From the NCBI GenBank assembly GCA_027037535.1, contig JALVZQ010000007.1, forward strand, positions 186,001 to 250,000: 64,000 nucleotides of DNA, written 5' to 3'. The translations under genes were made by a program, and so were the position numbers. Below the pieces are notes generated by a model, which did not search any database, was not told where the DNA came from, and saw nothing but the letters and a program-made list of their open reading frames with translations. The stretch is from Acidilobaceae archaeon. Its GTDB lineage: Archaea > Thermoproteota > Thermoprotei_A > Sulfolobales > Acidilobaceae. Below, piece by piece: positions 52,546-61,698 of this stretch. How positions within the stretch are numbered: the stretch's first letter is position 1; the number at the start of each line of letters is the position of its first letter.

Positions 52546-52932
52546 ATGCCCCGAGCACTGATAATAATAAAAAATAAGCACGAGAGAAGCGTATATTACT
52601 GCATCGAGCAGTGGTTACTGTATAAGGGAGTTGAAGTCATAACTATCGAGTACAAAGACGATATATTGTCATCAAGTCTGGATGCAGAAATCGACGTACT
52701 AGTGGTAGACACGGAGGCCACATTGAAGAAACTTGGTTTAAGACCTAAGATAACGGTTATATATCGTGGTATGCCTAGAGACGACGTTCCAGTATCCTTT
52801 AATGAAGGCATAATCGTACTACATAGAAGTACAGGTCTCTATATGCTTTTCCGAATACTGGAACATTATATGAATAAAAGCGGTCTACTCCTTCATACTC
52901 CTATATTAGGGGAGGAACTAAAACCTCCCTAG
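52546..52932 (+). CDS. Uncharacterised small protein
   Basis: This 128-residue protein is not recognised. It alternates strands and helices (RALIIIKNKHERSVYYCIEQWLLYKGVEVITIEYKDD; EIDVLVVDTEATLKKLG; ITVIYRGM; GIIVLHRSTGLYMLFRILEHYMNK), a Rossmann-like or response-regulator-like layout without the typical acidic pocket being certain. ATG start after GGAGGATCATT. It converges with the HTH regulator gene with 19 bases between. Confidence 0.6.
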   Translation: MPRALIIIKNKHERSVYYCIEQWLLYKGVEVITIEYKDDILSSSLDAEIDVLVVDTEATLKKLGLRPKITVIYRGMPRDDVPVSFNEGIIVLHRSTGLYMLFRILEHYMNKSGLLLHTPILGEELKPP

Positions 52933-52951
52933 GCAATTATCGGTCACAGGT

Positions 52952-53437
52952 CTAATCTATATGGCGTCTGGCTAGCTTGCTGATACTTCTCTTTATGAGT
53001 TTTAACGCGGCCGGCTTGCTTATTTTTAAGAATCGAGAGAGCTGTGTAGCATTGGAGACTTTACCGCTTATAAGAAGTGATAATACTTCCTTTTGTCTTT
53101 TTGTGAGGTATAATTCTCGGTAGTCTACTTCTTTTATTTCAACTAGTTGATACGAGTGTTCATTTAAGAGTTTCTTTACGCTTATATTATTTTTTACTAC
53201 GAATTTAATTTTACCGCCATCAACTATTATGGGACTACCTATTAAGTGGGTTGATTTCATAAGTTTAGCGAGGACACAGTTCTCGCATCTTACATTTATG
53301 TTCTTAACTTTATTATCGCTTATAATAAGGTGTTCTATTTTCTCAGGACATCGACGTAGACTTACTCCTAGGTAATCCTCTGCTTCTAATTTTCGAATTA
53401 GTTCGCACTGCCACATTATAACTTCTAGCAGCTTCAT
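52952..53437 (-). CDS. Cysteine-bearing HTH transcription regulator, divergent from nitric oxide reductase
   Basis: This 161-residue protein has an N-terminal part with four Cys (11, 30, 51, 54, the last two as RCENC) and a C-terminal winged or simple HTH (LTKRQKEVLSLLISGKVSNATQLSRFLKISKPAALKLIKR at about 112-152), like the HTH_10/bacterio-opsin-activator type. The Cys set could hold an Fe-S cluster or sense NO or redox state. It is transcribed away from the nitric oxide reductase gene, with a dyad between them, so regulation of that gene is a strong inference. Confidence 0.75.
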   Translation of the reverse strand: MKLLEVIMWQCELIRKLEAEDYLGVSLRRCPEKIEHLIISDNKVKNINVRCENCVLAKLMKSTHLIGSPIIVDGGKIKFVVKNNISVKKLLNEHSYQLVEIKEVDYRELYLTKRQKEVLSLLISGKVSNATQLSRFLKISKPAALKLIKRSISKLARRHID

Positions 53438-53553
53438 GCGAAGGCAACTCCGTTCTACTAGTTAGATGCAGGTTTATCGATCTGTAGCCATTCTAATTAT
53501 TAATATTATATAATTGTTTAAAAGGACTAATATGTATAATCCTTCCCTTAAAA

Positions 53554-53585
53554 AGATCTTGTTAACCTGGTTAACCACAAGGTCT
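53554..53585. promoter_or_regulatory. Composite dyad and direct repeat, candidate operator for nitric oxide reductase
   Basis: AGATCTTGT (53554-53562) and ACAAGGTCT (53577-53585) form an inverted repeat with eight of nine pairs. The space between holds two direct copies of GTTAACC (53561-53567 and 53570-53576) set nine bases apart. It lies just upstream of a TTTATGC TATA-like sequence near 53600 and about 60 bases before the GTG of the reductase. Confidence 0.5.
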
Positions 53586-53646
53586 TCTATCTTCACGAAA
53601 CTTTATGCTAAACAGAAGGATTTCCCAGTGTTATAGGTGGTAGCTG

Positions 53647-55785
53647 GTGGCATCTAATGGAAACAATGGCTGGGCCAGACTAGTATTGGCAGCAGCGATT
53701 TTCGTCTATATCGTCTATTTTGCGGGGGCAGCGTATACCTTTCAGAATCTGGCACCTATACCGGTAGAGGTAAAAACTACAGATGGAACTGTACTCTTCA
53801 CTTATAATGATATAATTGAAGGAAAATATTTCGTACAGAGATACGGTATACAAGACTATGGAAGCATACTTGGCTTCGGAGGATACTTTGGAACGGATTA
53901 CACGGCATATGCATTAAAGTTCATACAAGACGCGGCAACTAGTGCAGGTGCCGATACTGGGAATCTTGTAACGATACAGGGTACTGATGGCCAGGCAGTA
54001 TATATTGTAGATCCTTCATTAGAGACAGCCTATGAGAACCTCTACAATTATTATAAGAACCTTTGGACCGACCAATACGTGAATGATAGATTAGCCTTAG
54101 AGAATCTCCTCACAGATGACGACATAAGAAAAGTAACTGCATACTTCATGTGGACTGGACTAATAGCAATAGAAGGATACACTAATGGATTCCCATATAC
54201 TCCAGGACTAGTTGAACAGACTATAGACGCCACCAGGGCAACATGGGTAACAATGTTCCTATTACTTCTGGTAATAATGCCAATGATAGGATACATAATT
54301 ATAAAATTCGTAGACTACTGGAAAGACGAGAGAATAACTGTTAGCTTACCAGCACCCAGTGCTACACAAAGAGTCGCATTACTAGGAATGGTCCTGGCAG
54401 CACTAGGGCTCCTAATTCAGGGCCTCCTAGGAGGCTACATTATGCATCTCTACGCTGAGCCAACACTTTATGGTCTTGACACTACAGGCATTCTGCCCTT
54501 CAACGTAGCAAGAGGATTGCACTACAACTTAGCTATATTGTGGATAGCCGTAACATGGGTTAGCTTCGCACTATTCGTACTACCATATTTCGGGCTAAAG
54601 ATACCAAAAGGACAGGCTACAACAATACTATTGGCCGGAGGAGGCGTAGCAATACTAGCTCTCCTAGGACTATGGGCTAGCTATCTCGGTAAGATACCAG
54701 ATCCTCTCTGGTTCATAATAGGTAGCCAAGGCAGACCAGTCGTGAGCGCTGGAACACTATGGCTACTGTTAATAGCAGGCCTCGTAGGATACCTTGCACT
54801 AGTAACTTATAAAGTAGCTAGACAGAACCAATATCCGTTCAACACACTATTAAAGATACTAGCAATAGGTCTAGGAGGAACTGCATTCGGAGCTTTCGTA
54901 GGTGCATTGCCCATAATATCTCCTTGGAAGCATTTCACGGTAGACGAGTACTTCCGATGGATAACAATCCACGCATTCGTCGAAGGATTCTGGCCGGCAA
55001 TAGTGATACCAATACTACTAATACTCCTAGTAATTGCTGGCCTCGTTCCACCAAGACTTGCAGTAGCAGTAGCTGGAATAGATGCAACACTTGAGATAGC
55101 GACGGGAATGATTGGAACAGCCCACCACTACTATTGGGGCGGAGAACCAACATTCTGGATGTATCTAGGAGCAGCAATATCAACTCTCGAAGTACTACCA
55201 ATCGGCTTCGTTATAGCATATGCCTTAGTACTTTGGAAGAAAGGAGAAGTAAAAACTGAGTTCCAAAAGACAATACTTACATTCATACTAGTTGCTGCCT
55301 TTGGAGGAGCAATAGGAGTCGTAGCGTTCGGTGCAGGACTAATCAACATGCCGATCGTAAACTACTACCTACACGGTACACAGGCAACAATGGTGCACGC
55401 CCACTTAGCGATGCCACTTGCATACGGAGTGCCAACGATTCTAATGTGGGTAGTAGCCTTCTACCTTGCAGGAGGATTCGGCGACTCAACACTTGCAAAG
55501 ATAAGGAAAGCCATAGTTATAGCAGCTGCCGGATTCTATCTACAAGTATTGTTAAGCCTTGGAATAATGATGTATGCCCAGTTCGACGCGGGAAGCAAGT
55601 ATGGATACTGGTATGTTAAGAGCCTGGTATTGCCTGATGGCACACTAAGTGGATTCTGGACGCATGACTCGATGATTACAGCGATATGGGCCAGAATGGT
55701 AGGAGATGTCATAGCAGGATTAGCATTAATACTGATAATCTACTATGTTGTCAAAGCATTCCCAAAGGTCTTCAAGGCACAATAG
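53647..55785 (+). CDS. norZ: Quinol-dependent nitric oxide reductase (qNOR)
   Basis: This 712-residue membrane enzyme reduces two NO to N2O with electrons from quinol. It has an N-terminal helix (about 10-32), an extracytoplasmic NorC-like domain (about 33-200) without a CxxCH heme c site, and then about 13 helices of the heme-copper oxidase/NorB fold. Predicted heme and iron ligands include His292 (GLHYNLAIL), His442 with Glu446 (IHAFVEGFW), His493-His494 (AHHYYWG) and His584/His586 (HAHLAMPLAYG). These features indicate qNOR rather than an oxygen reductase. GTG start. It stands beside a likely regulator; no nitrite reductase is in the window, so detoxification is as likely as respiration. 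Confidence 0.93.
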   Translation: MASNGNNGWARLVLAAAIFVYIVYFAGAAYTFQNLAPIPVEVKTTDGTVLFTYNDIIEGKYFVQRYGIQDYGSILGFGGYFGTDYTAYALKFIQDAATSAGADTGNLVTIQGTDGQAVYIVDPSLETAYENLYNYYKNLWTDQYVNDRLALENLLTDDDIRKVTAYFMWTGLIAIEGYTNGFPYTPGLVEQTIDATRATWVTMFLLLLVIMPMIGYIIIKFVDYWKDERITVSLPAPSATQRVALLGMVLAALGLLIQGLLGGYIMHLYAEPTLYGLDTTGILPFNVARGLHYNLAILWIAVTWVSFALFVLPYFGLKIPKGQATTILLAGGGVAILALLGLWASYLGKIPDPLWFIIGSQGRPVVSAGTLWLLLIAGLVGYLALVTYKVARQNQYPFNTLLKILAIGLGGTAFGAFVGALPIISPWKHFTVDEYFRWITIHAFVEGFWPAIVIPILLILLVIAGLVPPRLAVAVAGIDATLEIATGMIGTAHHYYWGGEPTFWMYLGAAISTLEVLPIGFVIAYALVLWKKGEVKTEFQKTILTFILVAAFGGAIGVVAFGAGLINMPIVNYYLHGTQATMVHAHLAMPLAYGVPTILMWVVAFYLAGGFGDSTLAKIRKAIVIAAAGFYLQVLLSLGIMMYAQFDAGSKYGYWYVKSLVLPDGTLSGFWTHDSMITAIWARMVGDVIAGLALILIIYYVVKAFPKVFKAQ

Positions 55786-55895
55786 GAGGCGGATCCACAT
55801 TCATTTTTCCCCATTTATAAGTCTATACTTGCTAAGAAGGAATCGTGCTCCAAGAGGTATTGTTTTCCTATGTCTGAGATCATTGAATAATATCG

Positions 55896-56486
55896 TTATA
55901 TTACGAATAGCATTGGTATACAGTATGCTAATAGCTCGAACAGCCTTCCAACTAGTCTATAAAATTCTAAGCGACTCTTATCCTGGAGACAGGTGCCTAG
56001 CCTGACTAGTAGGAACCTTAAATGATCATTGTATAATTTCATGGCTTCTTCTCTATAACCATATGTGTAAAGCAAGTAGAATAATTCAATAAGTACTCCT
56101 AAATGATCCGGGGATACGGCTCTTTCCCTGGCTAGGTCTACGTCTACGAGCTTCAGATATTTTATGATATCTCTTATAATTGGTTCGTGATACATGAGAC
56201 GTCTCGGGCTTTTGAAGACCGATTCATAGGGTGGACACTGAACTCCCTCTAAGGCATTAATGAATAGCCTCGTGTATTCTTTTTCTAAATCCAATATATT
56301 GTTGTTTTCGATATGTTTCTTCAGTTCACCGAGTATGTTACGAATATTATTGCATTCTATAAACGTCATGTCTTGAAGACTATCAATTATTGTTATTAGA
56401 TTATTTTTCCAGCCTAGATGGCGGGGGCTGACAAGGGTTATGCTTATTAATTGTGTTAATAGTTTAACTATTTTATTATTTGTCAT
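55896..56486 (-). CDS. TorD/DmsD-family chaperone
   Basis: This 196-residue all-helical protein has the TorD motif EYTRLFINALEGVQCPPYESVF (normally 'EYtrLF....pPyeS'). TorD-type chaperones bind the twin-arginine leader and help insert the molybdenum cofactor into the catalytic subunit. It is divergent from the molybdopterin oxidoreductase operon, which encodes a Tat-type leader, so that enzyme is the likely client. The 110-base space after norZ holds only the 3' ends of the two genes. Confidence 0.88.
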   Translation of the reverse strand: MTNNKIVKLLTQLISITLVSPRHLGWKNNLITIIDSLQDMTFIECNNIRNILGELKKHIENNNILDLEKEYTRLFINALEGVQCPPYESVFKSPRRLMYHEPIIRDIIKYLKLVDVDLARERAVSPDHLGVLIELFYLLYTYGYREEAMKLYNDHLRFLLVRLGTCLQDKSRLEFYRLVGRLFELLAYCIPMLFVI

Positions 56487-56660
56487 TTTCTATCGAGATT
56501 TAATTTATAGTTTTTAAATAAATTATACGTTTTCTCTAATATAATATATGCATTTCGCCGAATTGCGATATATATGTGAGGAGTAGGAGGGATATAACCG
56601 TAATTTTCATATATAGATACATGAGTATACGTGGGATTAGAATTATTTTTGGTGATGACA

Positions 56661-59228
56661 ATGCCTAAAATAGTATTAACACGAAGAGATTTTCTAAAAC
56701 TTTCAGCAGCAACAGCAGTCATAGCGGGTACCATTGGAGTAGACGAACTAATATTCTTACGTAAAAACAAAACAGAACTCTCTATCCCCAACACTCCACA
56801 GCTGGAAGAGAGATACTTTGTATGCAGAATATGTGGTGGAGGATGTGTCTTAAAAGGCTATCTCACCCCCGAGGGCCGACTTGCAAAAATAGAAGGAGAC
56901 AAAAATGATTGGGTAAGCCATGGAACACCATGCGTCAAAGGAAAGACTGTACTTAGAATGTTATATGATCCAGATAGACTAAAGAAACCTCTAAAAAGAA
57001 CTAACCCCGAGATAGGATTCGAGAGAGGACCGAATGGCGAACTAATAGGTGTAAAAGATCCAGGATGGATAGAAGCAGATTGGGACGAAGTTCTCGAAGA
57101 GATTGCTGATAAAATGGCCGAAGCAATCAGAACATGGGGGCCGCAATCAATAGTGTTCATAGGCCACGGTAAGGGATCCGCATTAGCTAAACTAATAGGA
57201 ACACCGAATATTGTAAAACACCACTCCACTTGTCACTCGACATGGGACGTAACGCTAAAACCTATGTACGGAGGAGTTCCTAATTCCGATATGAGAAATT
57301 CTAAACTCATTTTAGCATTCGGCTTCGATCAAGGAGCAGGAAAGTCAAAGAATCCATTTGCTTGGCTATTTGCCTACGCCAAAAAGAATGGAGCAAAAAT
57401 AATAGTATTCGAACCAAGGCTATCAGAAACAGCCAGTAAAGCAACCGGATGGATACCTATCAAGCCAGGCACTGACCTGGCAGTACTACTAGCAATGATC
57501 AACGTCATAATAAATGAGGGACTCTACGACGAGGAGTTTCTATCAAAATACACGAACGCACCACTCTTAATGGATCCAGAGACCTACCAGTACATAAAAG
57601 ACGAAGACGGAAACTTCCTAGTCTATGACACGATAAAAGGCCAGATAGTCCCACTCGATTCAGCACTTAGTCCACAACTAGAATGGGAAGGAAACTACAA
57701 TGATACATATGTCAAGACAGCATTCAAAATACTAACAGAAAGAGTACAAGAATACACGCCAGAATGGGCAGAATCCATAAGCGGAGTCCCAGCAGAAAAG
57801 ATTAAGCAAATAGCCATTGAATTCGCAACCACAAAGCCAGCAAGCATACCTCACTGGAAACGTAGTGGTGGAACTGGACCGAATAGAGGACAAGGCGTAG
57901 AATCATACAAAGCAGTAGGTATACTAATGGCACTCACAGGAAACATCGAGAAGCCTGGAGGATGGCTATATAATAGGAACGCGAAATTTGTATCAAAAGC
58001 CATAAGTAAGACTCCAAAGAAGACATTCGCCGATCTCTATCCAATACCAGAGGAATATCAAGGTAAAACTATAGATGAAAAAGAAAAGTTCCCGTTATAC
58101 AAGAAGAATACTAAGGAAGGAGCCTATCAAAAGGTATGGTATAATATTCTCAATGATTATCCATACCCTGTAAAGGTAGTTATCGTATGGGGCCAGGGAC
58201 TACAAGCGGTCTTAGACTATGATCTAGTAGAAAGAGCAATTAATCACGTAGTATATGATAACAATGGAATAGTGGTGAACGTAAACATATATCCTGACGA
58301 GATGGCGGCACTGGCCAATATCGTGCTCCCCGAGAAATTCTTCCTTGAAGGAGGAGCTAACATAGGATTCTCTAAGAGCTTCGATATAACTACAAGAATT
58401 AACTGGGTAGACGGAATAGAACCACTATATCCAGACGCGAAAAGCGAGAGTTGGATAGTAAAACAACTGGCGTATAAAATCGCCGAGAGACTTGGAATAT
58501 CGAAAACAGAACTAGAAAACGATTACTTCTCCGAGTACTTCCTCGTAAGTGGGCAGGAGAAACTAGAAAAGATGGTAGAAAAGTACAATGAGAAGACAGG
58601 AGCGAACATAACTCTAGACGACCTAAAAAGGGAGAAAGTAATTAGTATAGAATGGAAACCTAAGGATCTAACCAGTCTAGAGACACCCTCCGGTAGAATA
58701 GAGATTCTGCCAACCGAGCTAGCAGAATACGGATATGATCCACTACCAAAATGGAGCCCAGGCTTCACATATGATGAATCGAGTCTAGCAGACAACGAGC
58801 TAGTAATGGTATCCACAGTGTTCGCCATGAACAGACACTCCAAGACAGTCAACAATGACTGGCTCAGATACTTCCTCGCTAAACACCATGCGGACAAAGT
58901 ATGGATACATCCAGACACAGCCAGCAAGCTAGGACTCAAGGAAGGAGACAAAGTCATAATATCATACAAGCGTAGCTTCGACCCAGAATACACGATCCAC
59001 ACTCCCAAATTCAAGGTTCTCGCAAAAGTACACATAACAGAGGGCGTAAGACCAGATATCATCGTGGTTCCACATGGTACAGGACAGCTCTCAAGATTCA
59101 TGGCCAGCTATGGTTTCGGCCCCCTCGGAGGAGACGGGGTCGTTAAATCAATCGAACTAGACTACAATGATCCATCAGCCTCTTCACGAGACCTAGACAT
59201 AATCGTGGAGGTGAGAAGGTATGGCTAG
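56661..59228 (+). CDS. Molybdopterin oxidoreductase catalytic subunit (polysulfide/thiosulfate reductase type)
   Basis: This 855-residue subunit starts with a Tat-like leader (TRRDFLKLSAATAVIAG, Arg8-Arg9). It has an N-terminal 4Fe-4S site CRICGGGC with a later Cys (Cys55, 58, 62 and 91), and Cys191 in HHSTCHSTW is the probable molybdenum or tungsten ligand. The rest matches the DMSO reductase superfamily, group PsrA/PhsA/SreA/TtrA. With the ferredoxin subunit and NrfD-like anchor it should reduce polysulfide, sulfur, thiosulfate or tetrathionate outside the membrane. ATG at 56661 is chosen because GGTGATGAC precedes it and the leader is then a normal Tat signal. Confidence 0.92.
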   Translation: MPKIVLTRRDFLKLSAATAVIAGTIGVDELIFLRKNKTELSIPNTPQLEERYFVCRICGGGCVLKGYLTPEGRLAKIEGDKNDWVSHGTPCVKGKTVLRMLYDPDRLKKPLKRTNPEIGFERGPNGELIGVKDPGWIEADWDEVLEEIADKMAEAIRTWGPQSIVFIGHGKGSALAKLIGTPNIVKHHSTCHSTWDVTLKPMYGGVPNSDMRNSKLILAFGFDQGAGKSKNPFAWLFAYAKKNGAKIIVFEPRLSETASKATGWIPIKPGTDLAVLLAMINVIINEGLYDEEFLSKYTNAPLLMDPETYQYIKDEDGNFLVYDTIKGQIVPLDSALSPQLEWEGNYNDTYVKTAFKILTERVQEYTPEWAESISGVPAEKIKQIAIEFATTKPASIPHWKRSGGTGPNRGQGVESYKAVGILMALTGNIEKPGGWLYNRNAKFVSKAISKTPKKTFADLYPIPEEYQGKTIDEKEKFPLYKKNTKEGAYQKVWYNILNDYPYPVKVVIVWGQGLQAVLDYDLVERAINHVVYDNNGIVVNVNIYPDEMAALANIVLPEKFFLEGGANIGFSKSFDITTRINWVDGIEPLYPDAKSESWIVKQLAYKIAERLGISKTELENDYFSEYFLVSGQEKLEKMVEKYNEKTGANITLDDLKREKVISIEWKPKDLTSLETPSGRIEILPTELAEYGYDPLPKWSPGFTYDESSLADNELVMVSTVFAMNRHSKTVNNDWLRYFLAKHHADKVWIHPDTASKLGLKEGDKVIISYKRSFDPEYTIHTPKFKVLAKVHITEGVRPDIIVVPHGTGQLSRFMASYGFGPLGGDGVVKSIELDYNDPSASSRDLDIIVEVRRYG

Positions 59229-59793
59229 GTATGGATTTGTCATAAACCTAGACACCTGTATAGGCTGTGGAGCCTGCGTAGCGGCATGTAGCGAAGAAAA
59301 CAGCCTAGTGCTACAACAACTCAAGGAAGATGCCGAGGTACCACTAGGCGGAAGAAGAGACATTCTAGTTATAGAAAAAGGAAAGTTCCCATCAACTGTT
59401 AGAATTAATCATCATCACACCTGTATGCACTGTGATAATGCTCCATGCGTACATGTATGCCCGACAGGAGCCAGCTATAAGACGGAAGAGGGAGCCGTCC
59501 TAATAGACTACGATCTATGTATAGGGTGTAAATACTGTATAGTTGCCTGCCCCTATAATGCTAGATACGTTAACGAGGCCCTCGGGGGACCAGACAAGTG
59601 TACAATGTGCTATCACAGGATCACTAAAGGCCTCGAGCCAGCATGCGCCTCATCATGCCCAACAGACTCCATTGTATTCGGAGATCTCGACGATCCAAAC
59701 AGCGAAGCCTACAAGCTATCACTAGAAGCAGTACCACTAGCGCCAGAGATAGGAACCAAGCCACGGGTATACGTGATTCCTCCAAGGAGGTGA
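59221..59793 (+). CDS. 4Fe-4S ferredoxin subunit of the molybdopterin oxidoreductase
   Basis: This 190-residue subunit carries four 4Fe-4S sites in the usual DmsB/PsrB order: CIGCGACVAAC, CMHCDNAPCVHVC, CIGCKYCIVAC and CTMCYHR with CASSC. It passes electrons between the membrane anchor and the catalytic subunit. It overlaps the catalytic gene by eight bases, so the subunits are made in a fixed ratio. No signal peptide is present, in line with joint export with the Tat-leader subunit. Confidence 0.95.
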   Translation: MARYGFVINLDTCIGCGACVAACSEENSLVLQQLKEDAEVPLGGRRDILVIEKGKFPSTVRINHHHTCMHCDNAPCVHVCPTGASYKTEEGAVLIDYDLCIGCKYCIVACPYNARYVNEALGGPDKCTMCYHRITKGLEPACASSCPTDSIVFGDLDDPNSEAYKLSLEAVPLAPEIGTKPRVYVIPPRR

Positions 59794-59799
59794 TAGAAG

Positions 59800-60738
59800 A
59801 TGTCAGAAATACTATTCGTCCGGCAGGAATGGTGGGAGACAATTATAGCTGGATACCTCTTTCTAGGAGGTCTGGCCGGAGCCATAGTACCGGTAGCATA
59901 TTACTACTGGATAAAAGAAAAGAACAAGATGCTCAGCCTAGTGGGAGGGATATCAGCATTCATAGGAATCGTAGTCGGTATATTCTTACTAATATTAGAC
60001 CTAGGGATTCCGTCACATGCAATAGAGATGTTCATCAGTCCACGACTAAATCTTGGATCATGGATGACTATCGGTACTTACATAATAGTACTTTTCACAA
60101 TATTCACGGGTCTCTACACGATACCATTCTTACCATGGTTCAAAATAATAGGAGGTAAATTCACAAGAAAACAAATAACAATATTAGGAGGAATAGCATC
60201 GATTCTAGGACTAGCAACAGCAGCCTACACAGGATTCTTATTAGGAGCTGCTAAAGGGATCCAGTTCTGGAATACTCCGATACTACCAATACTGTTCGTC
60301 GCCTCAGCAACAAGCAGTGCCCTGTGCTTTTATTGTGCCGTGGCAGCACCTATACTTCTAAAACTATATCCCCAGTTCAAAGACATTGCCGCTCGAGTAA
60401 GACTACAACTACAGAGGTTTGACTTGTACGTTATGCTAGGAGAACTCTTCATAATATTCGTATATCTGAATATAGCACTTTGGGGACTCCCAGGTACAAG
60501 GGAGTCAGCACTACTATTAATAAGTGGTAGTCTAGCCCCACTATTTTGGATCGGGGTCGTTCTAATAGGATTAGTCATACCAATAATAATACTATGGGGC
60601 TATACGCTCAGAATAAAGGACGAGAGACAGGAAGTCATTATCGCATCTGCTATAGCAGGATGGATGGTGCTAATAGGAGCATTCATTTTAAGATACGTAA
60701 TACTAACAGCAGGCGTGATCGCAGTTCCCCTAATATAG
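59800..60738 (+). CDS. NrfD/PsrC-like membrane anchor
   Basis: This 312-residue protein has about eight to nine membrane helices and the features of NrfD/PsrC: an N-terminal segment with WWETIIAGYLFLGGLAGAIVP, acidic and His residues near the membrane surfaces (DLGIPSHAIEMF), and no heme ligands of the cytochrome b type. It would oxidise quinol and pass electrons to the ferredoxin subunit. It lies six bases after the ferredoxin gene, completing the operon. Confidence 0.92.
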   Translation: MSEILFVRQEWWETIIAGYLFLGGLAGAIVPVAYYYWIKEKNKMLSLVGGISAFIGIVVGIFLLILDLGIPSHAIEMFISPRLNLGSWMTIGTYIIVLFTIFTGLYTIPFLPWFKIIGGKFTRKQITILGGIASILGLATAAYTGFLLGAAKGIQFWNTPILPILFVASATSSALCFYCAVAAPILLKLYPQFKDIAARVRLQLQRFDLYVMLGELFIIFVYLNIALWGLPGTRESALLLISGSLAPLFWIGVVLIGLVIPIIILWGYTLRIKDERQEVIIASAIAGWMVLIGAFILRYVILTAGVIAVPLI

Positions 60739-60746
60739 ATCAAGCA

Positions 60747-60818
60747 CAGTATATTCAGAGAAATACTGCTCTCCCTCTCCCAAACCCACATCCCTTATTT
60801 TCCTATTCCTTATTTTAT
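60747..60818 (+). terminator. Possible terminator region of the oxidoreductase operon
   Basis: A small hairpin CAGTAT/ATACTG (60747-60768) is followed by a long pyrimidine-rich tract (about 60769-60818) on the coding strand. T-rich tracts of this kind often end archaeal transcripts. The rest of the 198-base gap to the isomerase gene holds only its promoter region. Confidence 0.35.
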
Positions 60819-60936
60819 TAAAAACGACTAATTATAGTATACGGAATAATCCATATCCTAGAATAAGAAGCGGACCAGTCAATAAGATTGAATAACACTA
60901 ACAATACCATATACTATAACATGGGTGGAAATAGCG

Positions 60937-61605
60937 ATGAGAATTCTAGCAATAAACTTCAAAGCATACGAAACCGGATTTACAGACACAGCGGTAGAAA
61001 TTGCAAAGGCAGCATCAAGAGCAGTAACGATATACAACAATGTACGAGTAATACTAGCAGTTCCGTCCCCACTAGTATATAGATTATCAGGCATCCACGA
61101 GGATCTCTATCTTGAGCATATAGATCCTGTAGAATATGGTAGTAGAACAGGTTATCTCCCAGCCAGAGCATTAGAACATCTCCCAGTTAAAGGAACACTA
61201 CTTAACCATAGCGAGCATAAAGTGACCATAAGACACATAGACTATGCCATAAAAACGATACATGAAATAGGAAAAGAAATCCTAGTATGCGCCGACACGC
61301 CACAGGAGGCAGCCGCATTAGCACATTTAGAACCAGACATGATTGCGGTAGAACCACCAGAGCTAATAGGAACAGGCATCCCGGTTTCTAAGGCAAAGCC
61401 AGAAGTCATAACCAGTGCTGTCGAGGCAGTCCATAGAATAGTACCCAAAATTCCGGTACTCGCCGGGGCCGGCATCTCAAGCCCTGAAGACGCAGCTAAG
61501 GCAATAGAGCTTGGCGCAAAAGGCGTACTAGTAGCCAGTGTCGTGATGAAGTCTAAGACTCCAGGAAAGAGCCTTATCGAGCTTGCAGAAGCGTTGTCCC
61601 AGTAA
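60937..61605 (+). CDS. tpiA: Triosephosphate isomerase (archaeal type)
   Basis: This 222-residue isomerase interconverts dihydroxyacetone phosphate and glyceraldehyde 3-phosphate. The archaeal short form is evident: NFKAYETG at the N-terminus (Lys), LLNHSEHK (His), then AVEPPELIGTG (Glu), and GAGISSPEDAAKAIELGAKGVLVASVVMKS as the phosphate-binding end. The ATG at 60937 follows GGGTGGAAA; the upstream GTG would add four residues not typical of the family. Confidence 0.97.
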   Translation: MRILAINFKAYETGFTDTAVEIAKAASRAVTIYNNVRVILAVPSPLVYRLSGIHEDLYLEHIDPVEYGSRTGYLPARALEHLPVKGTLLNHSEHKVTIRHIDYAIKTIHEIGKEILVCADTPQEAAALAHLEPDMIAVEPPELIGTGIPVSKAKPEVITSAVEAVHRIVPKIPVLAGAGISSPEDAAKAIELGAKGVLVASVVMKSKTPGKSLIELAEALSQ

Positions 61606-61698
61606 TCTCCAGAATAACGGTATGAGCGGTATACTGAGAACACTAACAGGTTAAGTATACATTATCTTCCTTATGCCTTATTCTTTAGGTGTTATGCT

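Noticed and set aside
58523-59101. 192-residue open frame opposite the molybdopterin subunit gene
   Set aside because: No motif and shadow-like composition; the sense gene has clear signatures here.
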